A stretch of DNA of 64,000 nucleotides, from contig MJGA01000004.1 in NCBI GenBank assembly GCA_001910725.1, positions 558,001-622,000 of the forward strand. The letters run 5' to 3'. The DNA comes from Phanerodontia chrysosporium. Lineage: Eukaryota; Basidiomycota; Agaricomycetes; Polyporales; Phanerochaetaceae. A program made the translations under genes and the position numbers. Below the pieces are notes generated by a model. It did not search any database and had not been told where the DNA came from. It saw nothing but the letters and a program-made list of their open reading frames with translations. Of the stretch, positions 47,271 to 58,888 are shown in pieces (position 1 is the stretch's first letter; each line of letters opens with the position of its first letter).

Positions 47271-49035
47271 TCACGCCCGGAACTCTGTCCCACCGATAAA
47301 CCTTCCCTGGACGTAGACTCTCCGGATGTTCCTGTCATTCCCACAGAAGAGGAACCGCTCGAGCAACCCCTCGAGCTCGTGCCTCTGCGCCTCCTGCACG
47401 GTCTCCTTCTTGTCGCCGCGCGTGATACCGAGCTCGCGGTCGAGGTCCGCGCCCCACACGCCGGATTGCCCGCGTCGGTGTGCAGGCGGACGACGAGCGC
47501 GTCGAAGGCCTTGCCCGGCTCGAGCGAGCCGACGCGCGCGCCGATGTTGCAGACGTCCGCGCCGCCCAGGGTGGCTAGGTAGAGCAGGGTCGGAATGGAG
47601 AGCTGCTTGCTTGCGAACCCGTCACCGGAAGGCGGTGCGTGCCCCGGTAGGTGTCCGTGGTGCAGCGTCACGAGCTTCGAGGCGACGCTCGCGTGCTGTA
47701 TCGCGGTGAGCATCGACAAGGAAAAGCCGCCTGAGACGTCTGTACCCAGGCCGACCTGTAAGACCGTCAGTCGCTTGTCGAGACCTCGTCCGATGTCATG
47801 CGTACCTTGATTCCGCGGTCAAGCAGAACGCCAATCTTTGGGCACCCGCTTCGCAAGTTGAAATTGCTCGTCGGACAGTGGCTCACGCCCGCCTTACGGC
47901 GATGTATAAGCTCAATCTCGTCCTCTTCCAAGTGTACTGCGTGTGCCAGAATGGTGTTCTCGCGCAGCAGATTGTAAGCATCGTACACGCCGGCATACGT
48001 GTGCGAGCCGCGCCGCTCGCCGTTTGGCGGCGGCGGGAGCACGTCCCGGAAGAGGTGCTTAGTGTACTCTATCTCGCTGTGATTCTCGCTCACATGCGTC
48101 TGGATGGTCAGCGACGGGTCGGAGAGCGCGAGCGCAGACAGCTTCGAGAGCAGCTCTGGCGTACATGCAATGGCGAAGCGCGGCGTCAGGACTGGTTGCA
48201 CGAGCGCATTGCTTGGGTCTGGTGTCAGCCCACGAATGTGGGATATTAGCGAGATGGTCGACTGTAGTGAATCTTCGGGCGAGGGCTCGACGTAGAAGTC
48301 GGGAGCTTCTCGGTCCATGTTACATTTCTGGGAGTCAGAGTGAGCATGCAGCTTGTATGAAGGATATGGATGTGTGCCTACGCCGACAAAGGCTCGCTGC
48401 CCTGCAGCGTGAACTAGATTGGCGAGGATCCTATTTGCACTCTCATGTAGAGAGCCGAAGTAGCAGCATGTCGTAGTCTGGAGGGTTCACGTCACTCCCG
48501 GTGATAACCCGAAAGCCAGCCGGACGTACCCCTGCATCCACTATCCGTCGCACAACTGTAGTATATACCCTCGTCGCAAAAGCCTCGTCCTTGTATCTCG
48601 ATTCCAACGGGAAGGTGTAATGTTTGAGCCAGTCTAGAAGCTCGTGTTCCTGCCCGCTATTATACGCTTGAACATCTTGTCTATCACACCGGTAAGGGCA
48701 TCCATACCTTCCAGCATTGGGCACCTGGCAAGGGTGCTGATTCGAGTCGTGTGAGCTTCATGCAAGACAGCACAACCTGACGTACGCACCAGATGGGTAT
48801 CAATGAAACCAGGCATAATGAATTCGCCATGCTTGAGGTCGATGACCTCATGGTCCTCCAGGTCAACGAGACCGTGTCTTGCCAGGGTGTCCTCAAATGC
48901 GCTCGAGGGCACGTCGAGCTCGACCCATTCGATATTGCCGGACGCCTTCGACACGCAGACGAGTGCCTGCGGGGCGGCGGTGTATTCGTTCAGGGACTTC
49001 GGGGTGATGAGTGCACCATAGAATAGTGTGTACAT
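47271..49035 (-). CDS. Guanine deaminase
   Basis: Zinc amidohydrolase converting guanine to xanthine in purine salvage (yeast GUD1). Exons 49035-48790, 48736-48708, 48656-48530, 48477-48382, 48327-47806, 47755-47271. Metal-site motifs: PGFIDTHLH (split by intron 1), THVSENHSEIEYTKHLF, TILAHAVHLEEDEIELI, HCPTSNFNLRSG and LGTDVSGGFSLSML with the catalytic Asp. TTTCCYFGSLH is also typical. The 29-nt second exon restores both the second His of HLH and VPNAG. One base is missing at 47461-47462 (NPGVWGADLDRELG); adding it gives 1506 nt, 501 aa. The two genes on either side end close by, convergent with ATG15. Confidence 0.95.
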
Positions 49036-49416
49036 CGTCGAGCTCAGTGTTGGGGTGCAGGTAGTGACGTGGAGGTAGACCCGAAGGCGTCGAAGGAGAT
49101 AAGACATATACCGAGGGGGTGATAGCGGACATCATCGTGACGGTGTATGGACAAGCGCGGCGGGCGGATGAGACGACCGAGGACTGCTTTCCGGATAAAC
49201 CCTCGACGCCCGCTAGAATCACGCTGCTCTGACAGGACGCATGTGCTCAAGACGTGATACTGGAGACAGTGCAAATGGTATGGAAACACGATACAGCGTG
49301 GTATACACCCGTGCAAGCTATGCGAATGGTACAGTACAGCAATAAGTCATGAATGTGTCGTAAAAGTCGTGATAAATGCTCGTCCGAATGTCGTACTGGA
49401 ATAAATGAATGGCGCG

Positions 49417-51191
49417 TTATGTCCGTGTCCTTGGTGAAGCCTTGCTAGCGTGTAGGTCTTTCACGTCAAAGAACATGCTGAAACCGAAGGCAAGACACAG
49501 CAGACAGGCAGCGGCTGTCGCGACATTGTAAGCGTCGCACCTGTGTCCAAATATAAGTTCCCGTAGTACGAGACAGAACGTAACACCTACCAGCCGTTGA
49601 ATTGACCGCTCGGGCACCGCTTGCCCCACAAGATGAAGACGAACTCTGCGCCCCAGAGTAGCAGCATGACAGCATCGACCGCGGTACTGATCTTCAGCCG
49701 TCTTCTGGCCGCCTTCCACTGTGCTTCAAGGGCCAACCCAGCGAAGACACCTCGCCGTTTGGCCCTACGAGCGCGTCGTCGCTCCCGTGAGCGTCCGCCA
49801 AACGAGCCTGGGATGGTATATTCGGACTCGGAGTCGGCCTCCTCATCAGAATAATCTTCTTCTCGCCGTCCGCCGAACATTCCGGGGTCAACTATCAAGT
49901 TGACCTGTACACCCTCTCCTGCGCCCTGACCCTTCTTGCCTTTCTTTCCCTTCGCTTTCCCTCCTGGCATACCTGGCACAGGCAGGACCATCATGCCACC
50001 TGGGCCTTCAGTGAATGGGGAACCCTTTCGCGGCCTTGGCCCGCAACATGTCGGGTAAATGAGGAACAGGTAGGTGGCGGTAAGGAAAGTGATCACTGAG
50101 ACAGCGTAAAGAGCGTATGCCGGTGCTGTACCTGAAGGTGGAGGCTTGCCAGACGTCTTGATGAACTGATACAGGTGTGAGTATGCGCGTTGGTTCCTGA
50201 AGTGAAAACTACATACGGCAGCAGAATAAATTCCCGAGCCAGCGGCGAGCAGCGAGAGTAGGACCTCGAAGAATCGCACAGTGAACCGCTTTTTCGGACC
50301 GTCCGTGATCAAGCGTCCTCGGAAGTCTACGCTTCCAATCATATGCTCTTCATCAACGACTTCCTTGCCTTCCTTGCCGAATTGTCGTTCAAGGGCGCGC
50401 ATACGTTCAGCTTTAACCTCCGGGTCAATGGGACCGCCAGCCACGGATTCTGAGCTCCACGGCACAATATCCCGCTGACCATGAGCCGAGGAGCGGGGAG
50501 ACGCATACGCTGGTGGCAATGAGGGATATAGGCCATGGACGTATCCAGGATCGAATGGGTCCATCTCCGGAGAACTGTACACAGGCTTCGAGCCAAAATA
50601 GTCCACTGTGTGATTCTTGTGCCATCCTCGAGCAAAGCTAGGGAACTGCCCGATATCGACCTCCTGGCCTGGATCGGGCGGCGTCAGGAGCGGATCATGG
50701 TCATAGGAGGTCGGCTGGCTCGAGCGGGTAGACTGAGACGGGTGGCTGTTTAGTGTGTCGTGGCGTGCGGGAGGGGAGGCTGTGCCGACGGGTAGCGAAA
50801 AAGGGCGGTGGTGTGGTCTGGGTGAACGAGAGGCAGGGGATGACGGCGAAAGGATTGGAGGTGGTGAGTACGAATCACGGCTCGCTAGTGGCCGCAATGC
50901 TTTAGGAGAGGGTGGGTACGAGTCGTACGCGTGGAAGACAGGCTGGAAGGTCGGCGCACTGCGCGAATTGGCCTGGCGAGCCAATTGCCTCGCATATTCT
51001 GCAAGGTCGAGAGCTTCGACGGAGACGTCTGAAGACTCCCTTCGCTCGATGAACCCATGTGAAGTGTATCTTGCTGCAGGATCGCCGCCCTCGATGCTCT
51101 GCCGCGGATTGGGGTCGAAAGGCTCGGGGGACCAAGGACGCCGGAAGCGCGAGGCCGGCGGTGGAGTATCCAGACGATTCGGAGCAGACAT
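49417..51191 (-). CDS. Four-TM membrane protein, MARVEL-like
   Basis: 574-aa protein from exons 51191-49591 and 49540-49417, intact. The first 300 residues are Pro/Ser-rich and disordered (NRLDTPPPASRFRRPWSP, PSSPASRSPRPHH). Four hydrophobic spans follow: about 303-325 (FTVRFFEVLLSLLAAGSG), 357-378 (LYAVSVITFLTATYLFLI), 503-523 (AVDAVMLLLWGAEFVFIL) and 539-557 (VATAAACLLCLAFGFSMFF). Between spans 2 and 3 is a basic/acidic loop (GKAKGKKGKKG, DYSDEEADSESEY). Four-helix topology with a long cytosolic N-terminus resembles fungal MARVEL-domain proteins; the domain call is by topology, not motif. Function unknown. Confidence 0.75.
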
Positions 51192-51384
51192 TCTAGTCGT
51201 AAAAGTCGTTAAAGGTCGTCAATAGTTTTACAGAGGTCTCTGGGCTCGACGTCGCGTCGCACAGCGGGCGCAGCGGCCGGATGAGCGAGCTGCGGGTGAG
51301 GGCGAGGAGGAAGAGGCGGCGTCACGTTCGTCACGCGCGTGCCTGGTCACGTTTGTGGGTCCCGCCGCCGCCGTCATTCGAGCA

Positions 51385-52590
51385 ATGACGACCGCGGACG
51401 ACACCGGCAATGGCGAGCAGGTCGACAGAGCACTCTTGCTCGCTGCGCTGCACAATGTGGACAGCGTGCCGCATTTCCTTGCTGGTCCGATAGCGACCGC
51501 CGCGGCGAAGACCGCCAAAGCCCTGCAGATCGTGCTCGTGTCCCCGCTCTTCGACGCGAGCTCGACAGAGTCCCAGGGTCACCATCCAACGGCGCTGGGC
51601 ACGACACGCTTTGACGATGTGCAGAGCGTCTTGACTTATGTGTACGTGCAGGCCACCAAGGTTGCTCAAGAAATGGACAAGATCTTGATGGACGTGGATG
51701 TACTGCTCAAAGGCGAGGATGAGGTCTTGGAAGACTGTGCAATAGAAGGTGCTCAGGCGATCTACAGACGTGAGATTCAGATGTACCTTCATTCTGGCTT
51801 TGCATTGAACTGTCTTGATAGTTCGCGGCTTTGAGCCCAAGCTTGCGATACAATCGTCTGCAAAGGACGTTTGGCTCTCCCCGAGCGAGGACCCGTCCGC
51901 CCGCAACGAGCCATCGAACACCCCAGACGTCGTCGCCCCAACACCCGTGTTCTTTCCCGTAGTTGCACTGGGCGGCACATTCGACCACCTACACGCCGGG
52001 CACAAGATCCTGCTGAGCATGGCTGCTGGATCACCTCGCAGAAGCTCATCATCGGAGTCACTGGTGCCACCCCCGTCTCCTGCATGCGCACGCCCGCCCC
52101 CACACTGACACACTAGCCCGCAGACGACGCCCTGCTCCAGAAGAAGGCAAACAAGCACGTCATCCAGCCGCTCGCCGAGCGCATCGCGTGCACACGCCGC
52201 TTCCTCGCGCTCTTCAAGCCCGGGCTCCAGTACGACCTCGTCCCGCTGCGCGACGTCGCGGGCCCGACGGCTGGGACCCCGACGTGCAGGCCCTCGTCGT
52301 GAGCCGCGAGACCGTCGGCGGCGCCGCAGCGAGTAAGCCCCGTCTCCTTCGCGTTCCCGCCGCGAAAAAAACACGGCAGTCGCGCTCACCCCGGGTCCGC
52401 CCGCTTTCTCCTCCCAGTCGACAGGATCCGCAGGGACAAGGGCCTGCCGCCGCTGCGGACGTTCGTCATCGACGTGATCTCGCACTCTGACGCGAAGCTC
52501 GACGCGGATGACGCCGAGGCGCTGCGCAAGACCAAGATGAGCAGCACCTTCATCCGCGAATGGATTGTGCAGCGACACAACAAGGCATAA
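51385..52590 (+). CDS. Phosphopantetheine adenylyltransferase (CoA biosynthesis)
   Basis: Catalyses the penultimate step of coenzyme A synthesis, 4'-phosphopantetheine plus ATP to dephospho-CoA. Exons 51385-51736, 51822-52063, 52124-52332, 52418-52590. The nucleotidylyltransferase motif is GGTFDHLHAGHKILLSMA (HxGH, about residue 167). KLIIGVTDDALLQKKANK, RRFLALFKPGLQYDLVPLRD, ALVVSRETVGG and KMSSTFIREWI, the ISSTxIR-like motif, follow. The N-terminal 150 residues are the eukaryote-specific region. Two bases are missing (near 52024-52029 and 52271-52276); with them the length is 978 nt, 325 aa. Yeast counterpart is CAB4. Confidence 0.93.
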
Positions 52591-53211
52591 CCTGCCTCAT
52601 ACCGCAGGATTGGCTTCACCGACATGCCTTCATTTGTTGAAATCACCGTGGAACGCATATATCAGGATTTAATGTACTGCGTATAGACAGCCTCAGAAAC
52701 GCCAATATAATTCTGTACTATTCCGCCAATTATACGCTGGACTGGGGTATAGGAACCAAAAGTGAGTGACTAGTTATGTTACAGATGCAATGCGTTTGGG
52801 ATCTCTTCCTGTGTTAAATGAAGCCGTCCGCCAGTACGTAGCCGTTGGTTTGAATCGAAAGTGTCCCGATATACTGACAGAAAAGGGAAAGGTAGCGAAA
52901 AAGGGCGGGATGGTACACGCGGTTCTGGGTGGGCGCACGGACAGTGCAGACCGCGGAGACGAGGCTAGAGGGGTAGAGTGAGGAGCGCCGCAGCGGGCAA
53001 GAATACAGGGGTGGGCCCAGCGAGGCCGAGCGGACAACAGGCGGGAAGAAAGATGAGAAAGTCAGGGGAAGGAAGGGGAAAGAGTGGAGAGAGGGGAACA
53101 CAGAGCTCAGCGCGAGAAGCAGGGACGGAAGACAGCTCGGAGGAGGCGCAGGCAGGTCCGCTCGCTGGGCACACACGGCCGGGTCGCGCGCGCGCCGCGC
53201 GCCACGGGGCC
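52591..53211. other. Intergenic region between convergent genes
   Basis: 3' flanks of the adenylyltransferase and LIM genes. Purine-rich on the plus strand at 53040-53150. Nothing else recognised. Confidence 0.55.
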
Positions 53212-56166
53212 CTAGCCTGCGGGCGCACCGAGCGCGCCGAGGGTCATGAATACCGTCTTGCGCTTCGTCGCGCGCATGCTGTCGCGGTGCGCACCGGCGC
53301 CGTCGAGGCGCGGCGCGAGGAGGAGCTGCTCGTCGTCGCTGTCCGCGTCGCCCTGTGCGTGCCGGTCGCAGAACATGCGCCCGTCGACCTCCCAGTACTC
53401 GACCAGCCGCTCGCCGCAGCGCGGGTGCTCACACAAGAAGTGCTCTGGGTGGTAGCGCTCCCCGAGTGCGACACCGCGCACGGGCCCTCGATCGGCTCGC
53501 CACACGTCGGCGCGGCGCAGAGCGAGTTGTTCGCCTCGTGGTAGTGGTACGCGCAGAACGGCTTGCCGTCAAAGACGTAGAAGGTCTTGTCCGGGAATGG
53601 TTTCTGCGGCGCCGCACGTGAGCACTTGCTGCAGAGAAATAACACAGGAAGAGACGTACGTGACAAGTGTGGCAATTAAAGCAGTCCCTATGGTACTTTC
53701 CTTTAAGCTGCCCGTCCGAAGACGACACAGCATGTTTCTCTATCGTTTGATTACAGCGACGACACTGGCAGCCACAATCTCAGCGCATCCCCCAAAAAGG
53801 AACCAACGTAGAACGCACCTTGGGAAGGTACATATTCTTCCAGCACCTATCGCACATCACGCCGCCGCCCTCCATGAGTATCCACCTCCCGTCCTCGATC
53901 CTGACCTCGCACTTGAGGCACGTCTTCGCGCGGGGCCTGCGCTTGCCCTCAGGTCTGCCGGGGCCAAGGCCGGGGCTGGTGTGTGCACGCGTGGGGAGCT
54001 TCGGGCGCATGCTGTCGCGCTGGCCAGCGTCGGCAGCAAGCTGCGCAGGAAACACGGCGGGGCTCGACACGGAGCTCGCGGTGGGGCTCGCGGGGCCCGC
54101 GCCCGGGGACGGCGGGTCGCCCTCGTGCTGCTCGAGCAGCGTCTCCATCGCGATCGGGCGCTCGAGCGCGCCTGTCGACTTGGCGGCCATGCGCACGGTG
54201 TACGCCGACGCGGTCGTCGACGTGCTCAGGCTCCGCATCGGCAGCCGTGGCGACGGCGCCTCGCTCTCCGAGTACTTGCTCTCCGACTTGAGCGTGTCCC
54301 GCTTCGAGGACATCGACGGGAAGCGCACGCCTTGCGTCGCGGGCACCATCGAGCCGCGCACAGTGCCTTCCTCTTCGTCATCATCTGCGTACGCGAGGCC
54401 CTCGAATTCGGAGTCGTTGGGTGACGGAGGCGACGGGTCTGCTGGCGAAGGGCCGGGGTCCTCTTCAGGTCGCAATGGAGAAGACGTGTCGATGGGTGCG
54501 ATCTTATTCTTGAACTTCTCAAAGAATGGCAGTGACGGCGTGCTTGGTGTCGCGGGGAGGGGTGCCTTTGGTGGTTCGGCAGGAGGTGGAAGCACGCGGT
54601 CACGTAGCACTACCCCACGATCCAGCGGAGATGGTGTGCGCGCAATGCTAGGTTGTGTGGGTGTAGTCTTACCATCGTGTGGAGACGGAAGCCTTGCAGA
54701 AAGCGGCGAGCCACCAGACTGGGGTGAATGTGGAGACGCCGTCGAACCTGCAGAGAGCGGCGGCGTGCCTGAGGGATCTGCGACATCATTCATTTAGTAC
54801 ACGACGCGTCTGACCATTCGCGTTTCGTCACTCACTGTAATGATTTGCTGACGCGATGTCGAGGTAACGCGGTGCGTTCGCTCTCCGGCCGTCCATGCCT
54901 GGAAGAACCGCAGAGAACGGCTGATGTTCGCTCTGGAAGGGCGGATACTCGCTCTGCGGGCTGCCATAATGACCCATCTGCTGCGCAAACATGGCTGCAC
55001 GCGCCGCCGCGGCGAATCCCCTGCGCCCGACGCCCGCCATACCTGCTTCCCCGCCAATCTTCGTGTCGATCTCGGCGGGCATGGGCGGAGACAGGATACC
55101 TCCCACAGGAATGGACGGCTGGTTTCCGTACGGGCTGATTGTCTGCCCGACGTTCACGTTCACGTTCAGCGGCGGCAGGCCGCGCGAGGGCCCGGCGTCT
55201 GGAGGCGGGGGCATCATCGGCCTTGTGGACGCGTATACCACGTCGGACTCTGGCTGCGCGGACGTCGACGCGCGTGGCGCAGCGGCGCAGTGTTGGCGTA
55301 CGGGAGGTTCATTTGCCCCGGCGGAGGCGCAAACGGCGCGGGGCTGGACTGTGTTGGCTGGCGGACGCCGGGCGGGGGCGAGCGCATGCTTGCCGCAGAC
55401 GGCGCGCGGACGGGCATCGCCTGCATGTGCGGCGGCGCGGTCGCTGGCGGGGAGACGGGCGCAGGCGAGAGCATGCGCTGCGGCTGTGCGTGGTAGGGTG
55501 CGGGCTCGCTCGTCGTCGTCGGGCGGTTGGTCGGGGGCGCGGCGGGCGATGGGGCGGGCGTGGGCTCGGAGGCATTGTAGCGTGGAGACAGCGGGGAGGG
55601 CGCCCGTGGCGTGGGCGTGGGCGTCGAGGGCCCTGCGCGCGGGTCTGGGTCTGGTCGCGAGGGAAACACAACCTTGTCTTGTGCACCGGGGCTCGGCCCT
55701 CGTGCGAGTGGGCTCGGAACGCGTTCCGGACGGCTGAATGGGTTCGGCAGGTTCAAGGACGCCACGGACGCCTGGCGCGGCGAGTGTGTCGGTGGTGCGC
55801 CGTGCGGAGACGAGGGCGACGGCGGGGCGGGGCTTGCGCCGCGCACGCTGAGCGGCGTGCCCTGACGTGGCGGGACGGACGCTGCGCGCGGCGGGACTTG
55901 CGTCGGGAGTGCTGTGGAGGTAGGTTGTGGGGTGGATGGAGTCTGGCTAGAGATGAGCTTCTGGTATTTCGCTTGAAAGAACGAGGCAGAGGTCGGCGAC
56001 ATGGGTGGTTTCTGGCTCGCCGCTGGCATGACGGGCGGGGCGCTGCAGATGTGGTCGCCGAGCTCGGCGATGGGCACGGGTGGTTGCATGTCGAGCACTT
56101 GACGGCGGGGAGGATCTGGGAGATGCGGCCGGGCTCTGGGCCAGCGACGGTGAGAGACGAGGCCAT
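53212..56166 (-). CDS. Large Pro-rich LIM-domain protein, paxillin-like
   Basis: Probable cytoskeletal/polarity scaffold of the fungal LIM class (yeast Pxl1-like), inferred from architecture. The ATG at 56166 opens ASSLTVAGPEPGRISQIL and a small Cys/His element (KCSTCNHPVPIAELGDHIC). About 600 disordered Pro/Ser residues follow (FFQAKYQKLI, SLNLPNPFSRPE). The LIM part lies at the C-terminus: TCLKCEVRIEDGRWILMEGG, CDRCWKNMYLPK, CRRCNQTIEKHAV, GKYHRDCFNCHTCH, KPFCAYHYHEANNSLC, CGEPIEG, ERYHPEHFLCEHPRC, and FCDRH. It ends at 53212. Frameshifts by single bases occur near 56076 (run of C), about 55280-55290 and in the G run near 53462. I join these parts as one gene because the breaks are mononucleotide-associated and the frames continue. 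Confidence 0.75.
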
Positions 56167-57604
56167 AAGGAGTGTGGGTGTGTAGCGACTGTGGTAGGTG
56201 CGGGCACGACCAGCGCTGAGGGCGGGATGAGGGGGAGAAGAGAGGGAGGATTAGGGCAGAGTCAGGCGTCGAGGAGAGGAAAACATAGCGCAGAGGCCGA
56301 CATATGGAACGCAGGAGCCAAACCCGATTCTGTTGAAGTCCTCCCTCGCCCGCTGCCACGCGGCGCTAGATCATCATCCGGCCGAACCGAACATCCACCC
56401 CGAGCCCTCCAGCGACCGCCGCCGCCGCCTCTGTGCGAAAGCGGGTGGGAACTGTAGGCACCGCAGGCTCGGCCACGGCTGCGAGGCCATGTCGCCCGAC
56501 ACTCCCATGGGCTGCGACGGGCCTGCAGGGCTGCGACGCCTCTTCGAGCGTCGGCTGCCTTTCCAGGCCTGGACGAGCCAGAAGCCCGCGCACAATCAGA
56601 ACGATCACACCGTCCCCGCACATCAGATCCCATTAGCCGTGCACCATCTCTTCATCCCTGTTGCCAACCGCCGGTAACCCGCCAAGGAAGACGCGAGCAT
56701 GCGCCCACAAAAAGCGACTAGACCGTGCGTGCGAGCGTCCGCCGACGCCAATGGACATAGTCGTGTCCTGCAAGAATACGGGCTGCGAACACGTCTGCAG
56801 AAGTTCGCACTGTCGTCAGCGCAGCAGACGATGACTTCACCGCATCACAACCGGAATGAATGCGCTTTGATATGAGCAGCGTTCTATCAGCGTTTGTGGC
56901 AAGACGTGCGCGACGCCTGACGGGGTGTGTGAGTGCGATGCCACGCAGAACTCGACAGGCCGACATCGTGAATCACCACAATGCACAGAAGAGATCGAGG
57001 AGGATGGCTCGTCTTGTCGCAGCGACATCAATGTCCTTGTGGCGTCCAGGGTGCACTCCACCTCGCACTATCGCTGATTGTCGCTCATCTCCGTGTTCAT
57101 CTTATATAGTCGGAGGGTGCATTGAGCAGGAGAGGCGTACGTTCATGTCCGGCGATGTTCATGTTGGCAATCACCTCGCACAAACGGCTTCATGCAACCA
57201 CTTATATTCAGCTAATTGACTGTTTACAACTCATACCGCGCCACGGGCCGCGAATCGCAATATCAACCTAGAAAACGTCAGGAGCGTGTGTTGGTTTCGC
57301 CCCGAGTGCACTGTGGTGCATGTCGGGGGTACTTATCCGGAGACCACGGAAAGGTCCACGCTCGTCCTCCGGAACACCTACCTGCAGCAGGCGAGCACTG
57401 GAGTGCGACAAGGCAGCTGTAAGACAAGGGGGTGTGGACATCCTAGCGCAGGCAGCTGTGAAGCAAGGGGGGTATGGACAAGCCTGGACTCCAGCGTCGT
57501 CTGCTTAGCGTCGAGGAGATGCGGTCGAGTCTGCAGAGGAGGGACAAGTCAGAAAAAAGGGAGATGAGGTGCAGAGGCAAGCTAGGACACTACCTTGAGG
57601 ACGA
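56167..57604. other. Intergenic region, no gene recognised
   Basis: Promoter side of the LIM gene and unsupported short frames. An imperfect direct duplication of about 45 bp (GGCAGCTGT..GG..GTGTGGACA and GGCAGCTGTGAAGCAAGG) sits at 57410-57480. Confidence 0.5.
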
Positions 57605-57775
57605 GTAGGGGAGGCCTGGGGACCAAGACGAGCAGCGACGGCAGGTATTTATACGTCTGGGACGGGCGGCTGTCGCGTCCTGGACGCGTCGAACAGGTCA
57701 CGTTTTCCCTGTTGAACGAGAGTCAACACGATCGCTCGCCATGGCGTCGCTCCGGGCACGGGCGAGAATCGAGCA
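57605..57775 (+). repeat. Inverted repeat, left arm
   Basis: Contains TATTTATACGTCTGGGACGG at about 57646 and GGCGAGAATCGAGCACTCG at about 57761. The reverse complement of 57963-58125 carries close variants of both blocks in the same order, with small indels between. In this arm the frame reads YLYVWDGRLSR. Confidence 0.6.
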
Positions 57776-57962
57776 CTCGCAATCGGGCTCGTCTCTCGTG
57801 ACATATGCTGTCTCTCAGGCAAGTCCGTGCACTGTGCAGCAGTAAGCTTGAATGCAGACATGTATAACATTCTGCGAAACTAAACCCACCAGAGAGGTTC
57901 GCACGCCTGCGATTCATTCTCTGAGGTGAATAAGTCGTCGTTGTCTTCCGGAGTCTCTGCCG

Positions 57963-58125
57963 GGCGCTCGATTCTCGCCGTTGACGGCTCACCGACGCGT
58001 CCGACAACGGCAACTTGCGCAACTTTCGCTTCGGGACGCGTCGAGCGCGTCAGCCGCCCATCCCAGGCGTATAAATATGGGGGGCATTCTCCCTCAGCAG
58101 CCCTCGCCTCCCCACGATGAGGACC
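57963..58125 (-). repeat. Inverted repeat, right arm
   Basis: Read on the minus strand it has TATTTATACGCCTGGGATGG followed about 98 bp later by GGCGAGAATCGAGCGCCCG, matching the left arm. Its frame reads YLYAWDGRLTR. The two arms face each other across about 190 bp. Confidence 0.6.
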
Positions 58126-58888
58126 TTTGCCCGGCGCTTTGAGCCCTGGGCAAGTGTCCCTCGCAAGTCTTACTGTTCTTGTCGTCGCTGCCAAGGCTGG
58201 AACAGACTCTAGGTCTCATGCGACTGGCTGCATTGCCGCCAGCCGTCGTTGCATCCTCGAGTGCGTTCTCCTCCCCTGGGGACGTGAGGCCGCGTCGACA
58301 TTCCTGCCGCATTTCTTCTTCCCGCCGTGCGGCCGCCCTCCCCTGGGCGTCGCCGACAACTGGCTTCATTGGTGCGCTGGGCGCTCCTCCCCTGGACACT
58401 TGGCGTGTTGCGCTTCATGCCCAATGGCATCGTTCTACTATGGGCGATGCCTGCACCCCTCTGTGCCCTACCCTGGGTGCACATAGGGTGTCAGGGCTGC
58501 GTTTCAGTTCCAGACGCCGCGCTGCCTATGCGTGGGAAGTGCGGGGCCACCCTGGCGGCTGCCTCCTCCCCTGGAGCGGTTGTCGGGACTTGCTAGAGGG
58601 TGGGCGTGGACCTGTTCGTGGTCTCCAGGATAGGTCCCCTCTCAGAGGGGAAACTAACCCGCGCCCAGTGGCGATAGCAGCGATTCTTCGTGTATTAGTT
58701 TACATCTTAGACAAAGAGTTGTTATAGAGGACATTCAGCTTCGACAGGCACTACAAGATTGAGTCGACGAGAATTGCGCTCCGCCGAGTTCGCTATCTTA
58801 TCAGCCGCCAGACTAGATCCGATCACCTAAAGCGCGGAGAGCGGGCGTGGTGGCTCCGGTGTAGCTTCCTCCCACCACGACCTTCACG
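58126..58888. other. Intergenic region with dispersed CTCCCCTGG words
   Basis: No supported gene. The word CTCCCCTGG recurs at 58271, 58338, 58387 and 58566, with unequal spacing. It leads into the VPS28 promoter, without an obvious TATA box. Confidence 0.5.

Noticed and set aside
48690..48790. Reading the guanine deaminase exon straight through from DTHL to VPNAG with a single longer intron
   Set aside because: That splice would delete the second metal-binding His; using the acceptor at 48737 restores HLH and keeps phase.
51331..52578. 415-codon open frame on the minus strand
   Set aside because: It is antisense to the phosphopantetheine adenylyltransferase, whose exons, motifs and splice sites are convincing; no domain in the antisense product.
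54924..56185. Plus-strand frames of 190 to 348 codons
   Set aside because: Antisense to the Pro-rich part of the LIM gene; Arg/Gly/Ala-rich shadows.
58271..58574. Recurring CTCCCCTGG words as a possible CRISPR-like or tandem array
   Set aside because: Spacing is irregular (49 to 179 bp), flanks are not conserved, and CRISPR arrays are not expected in a fungal genome.
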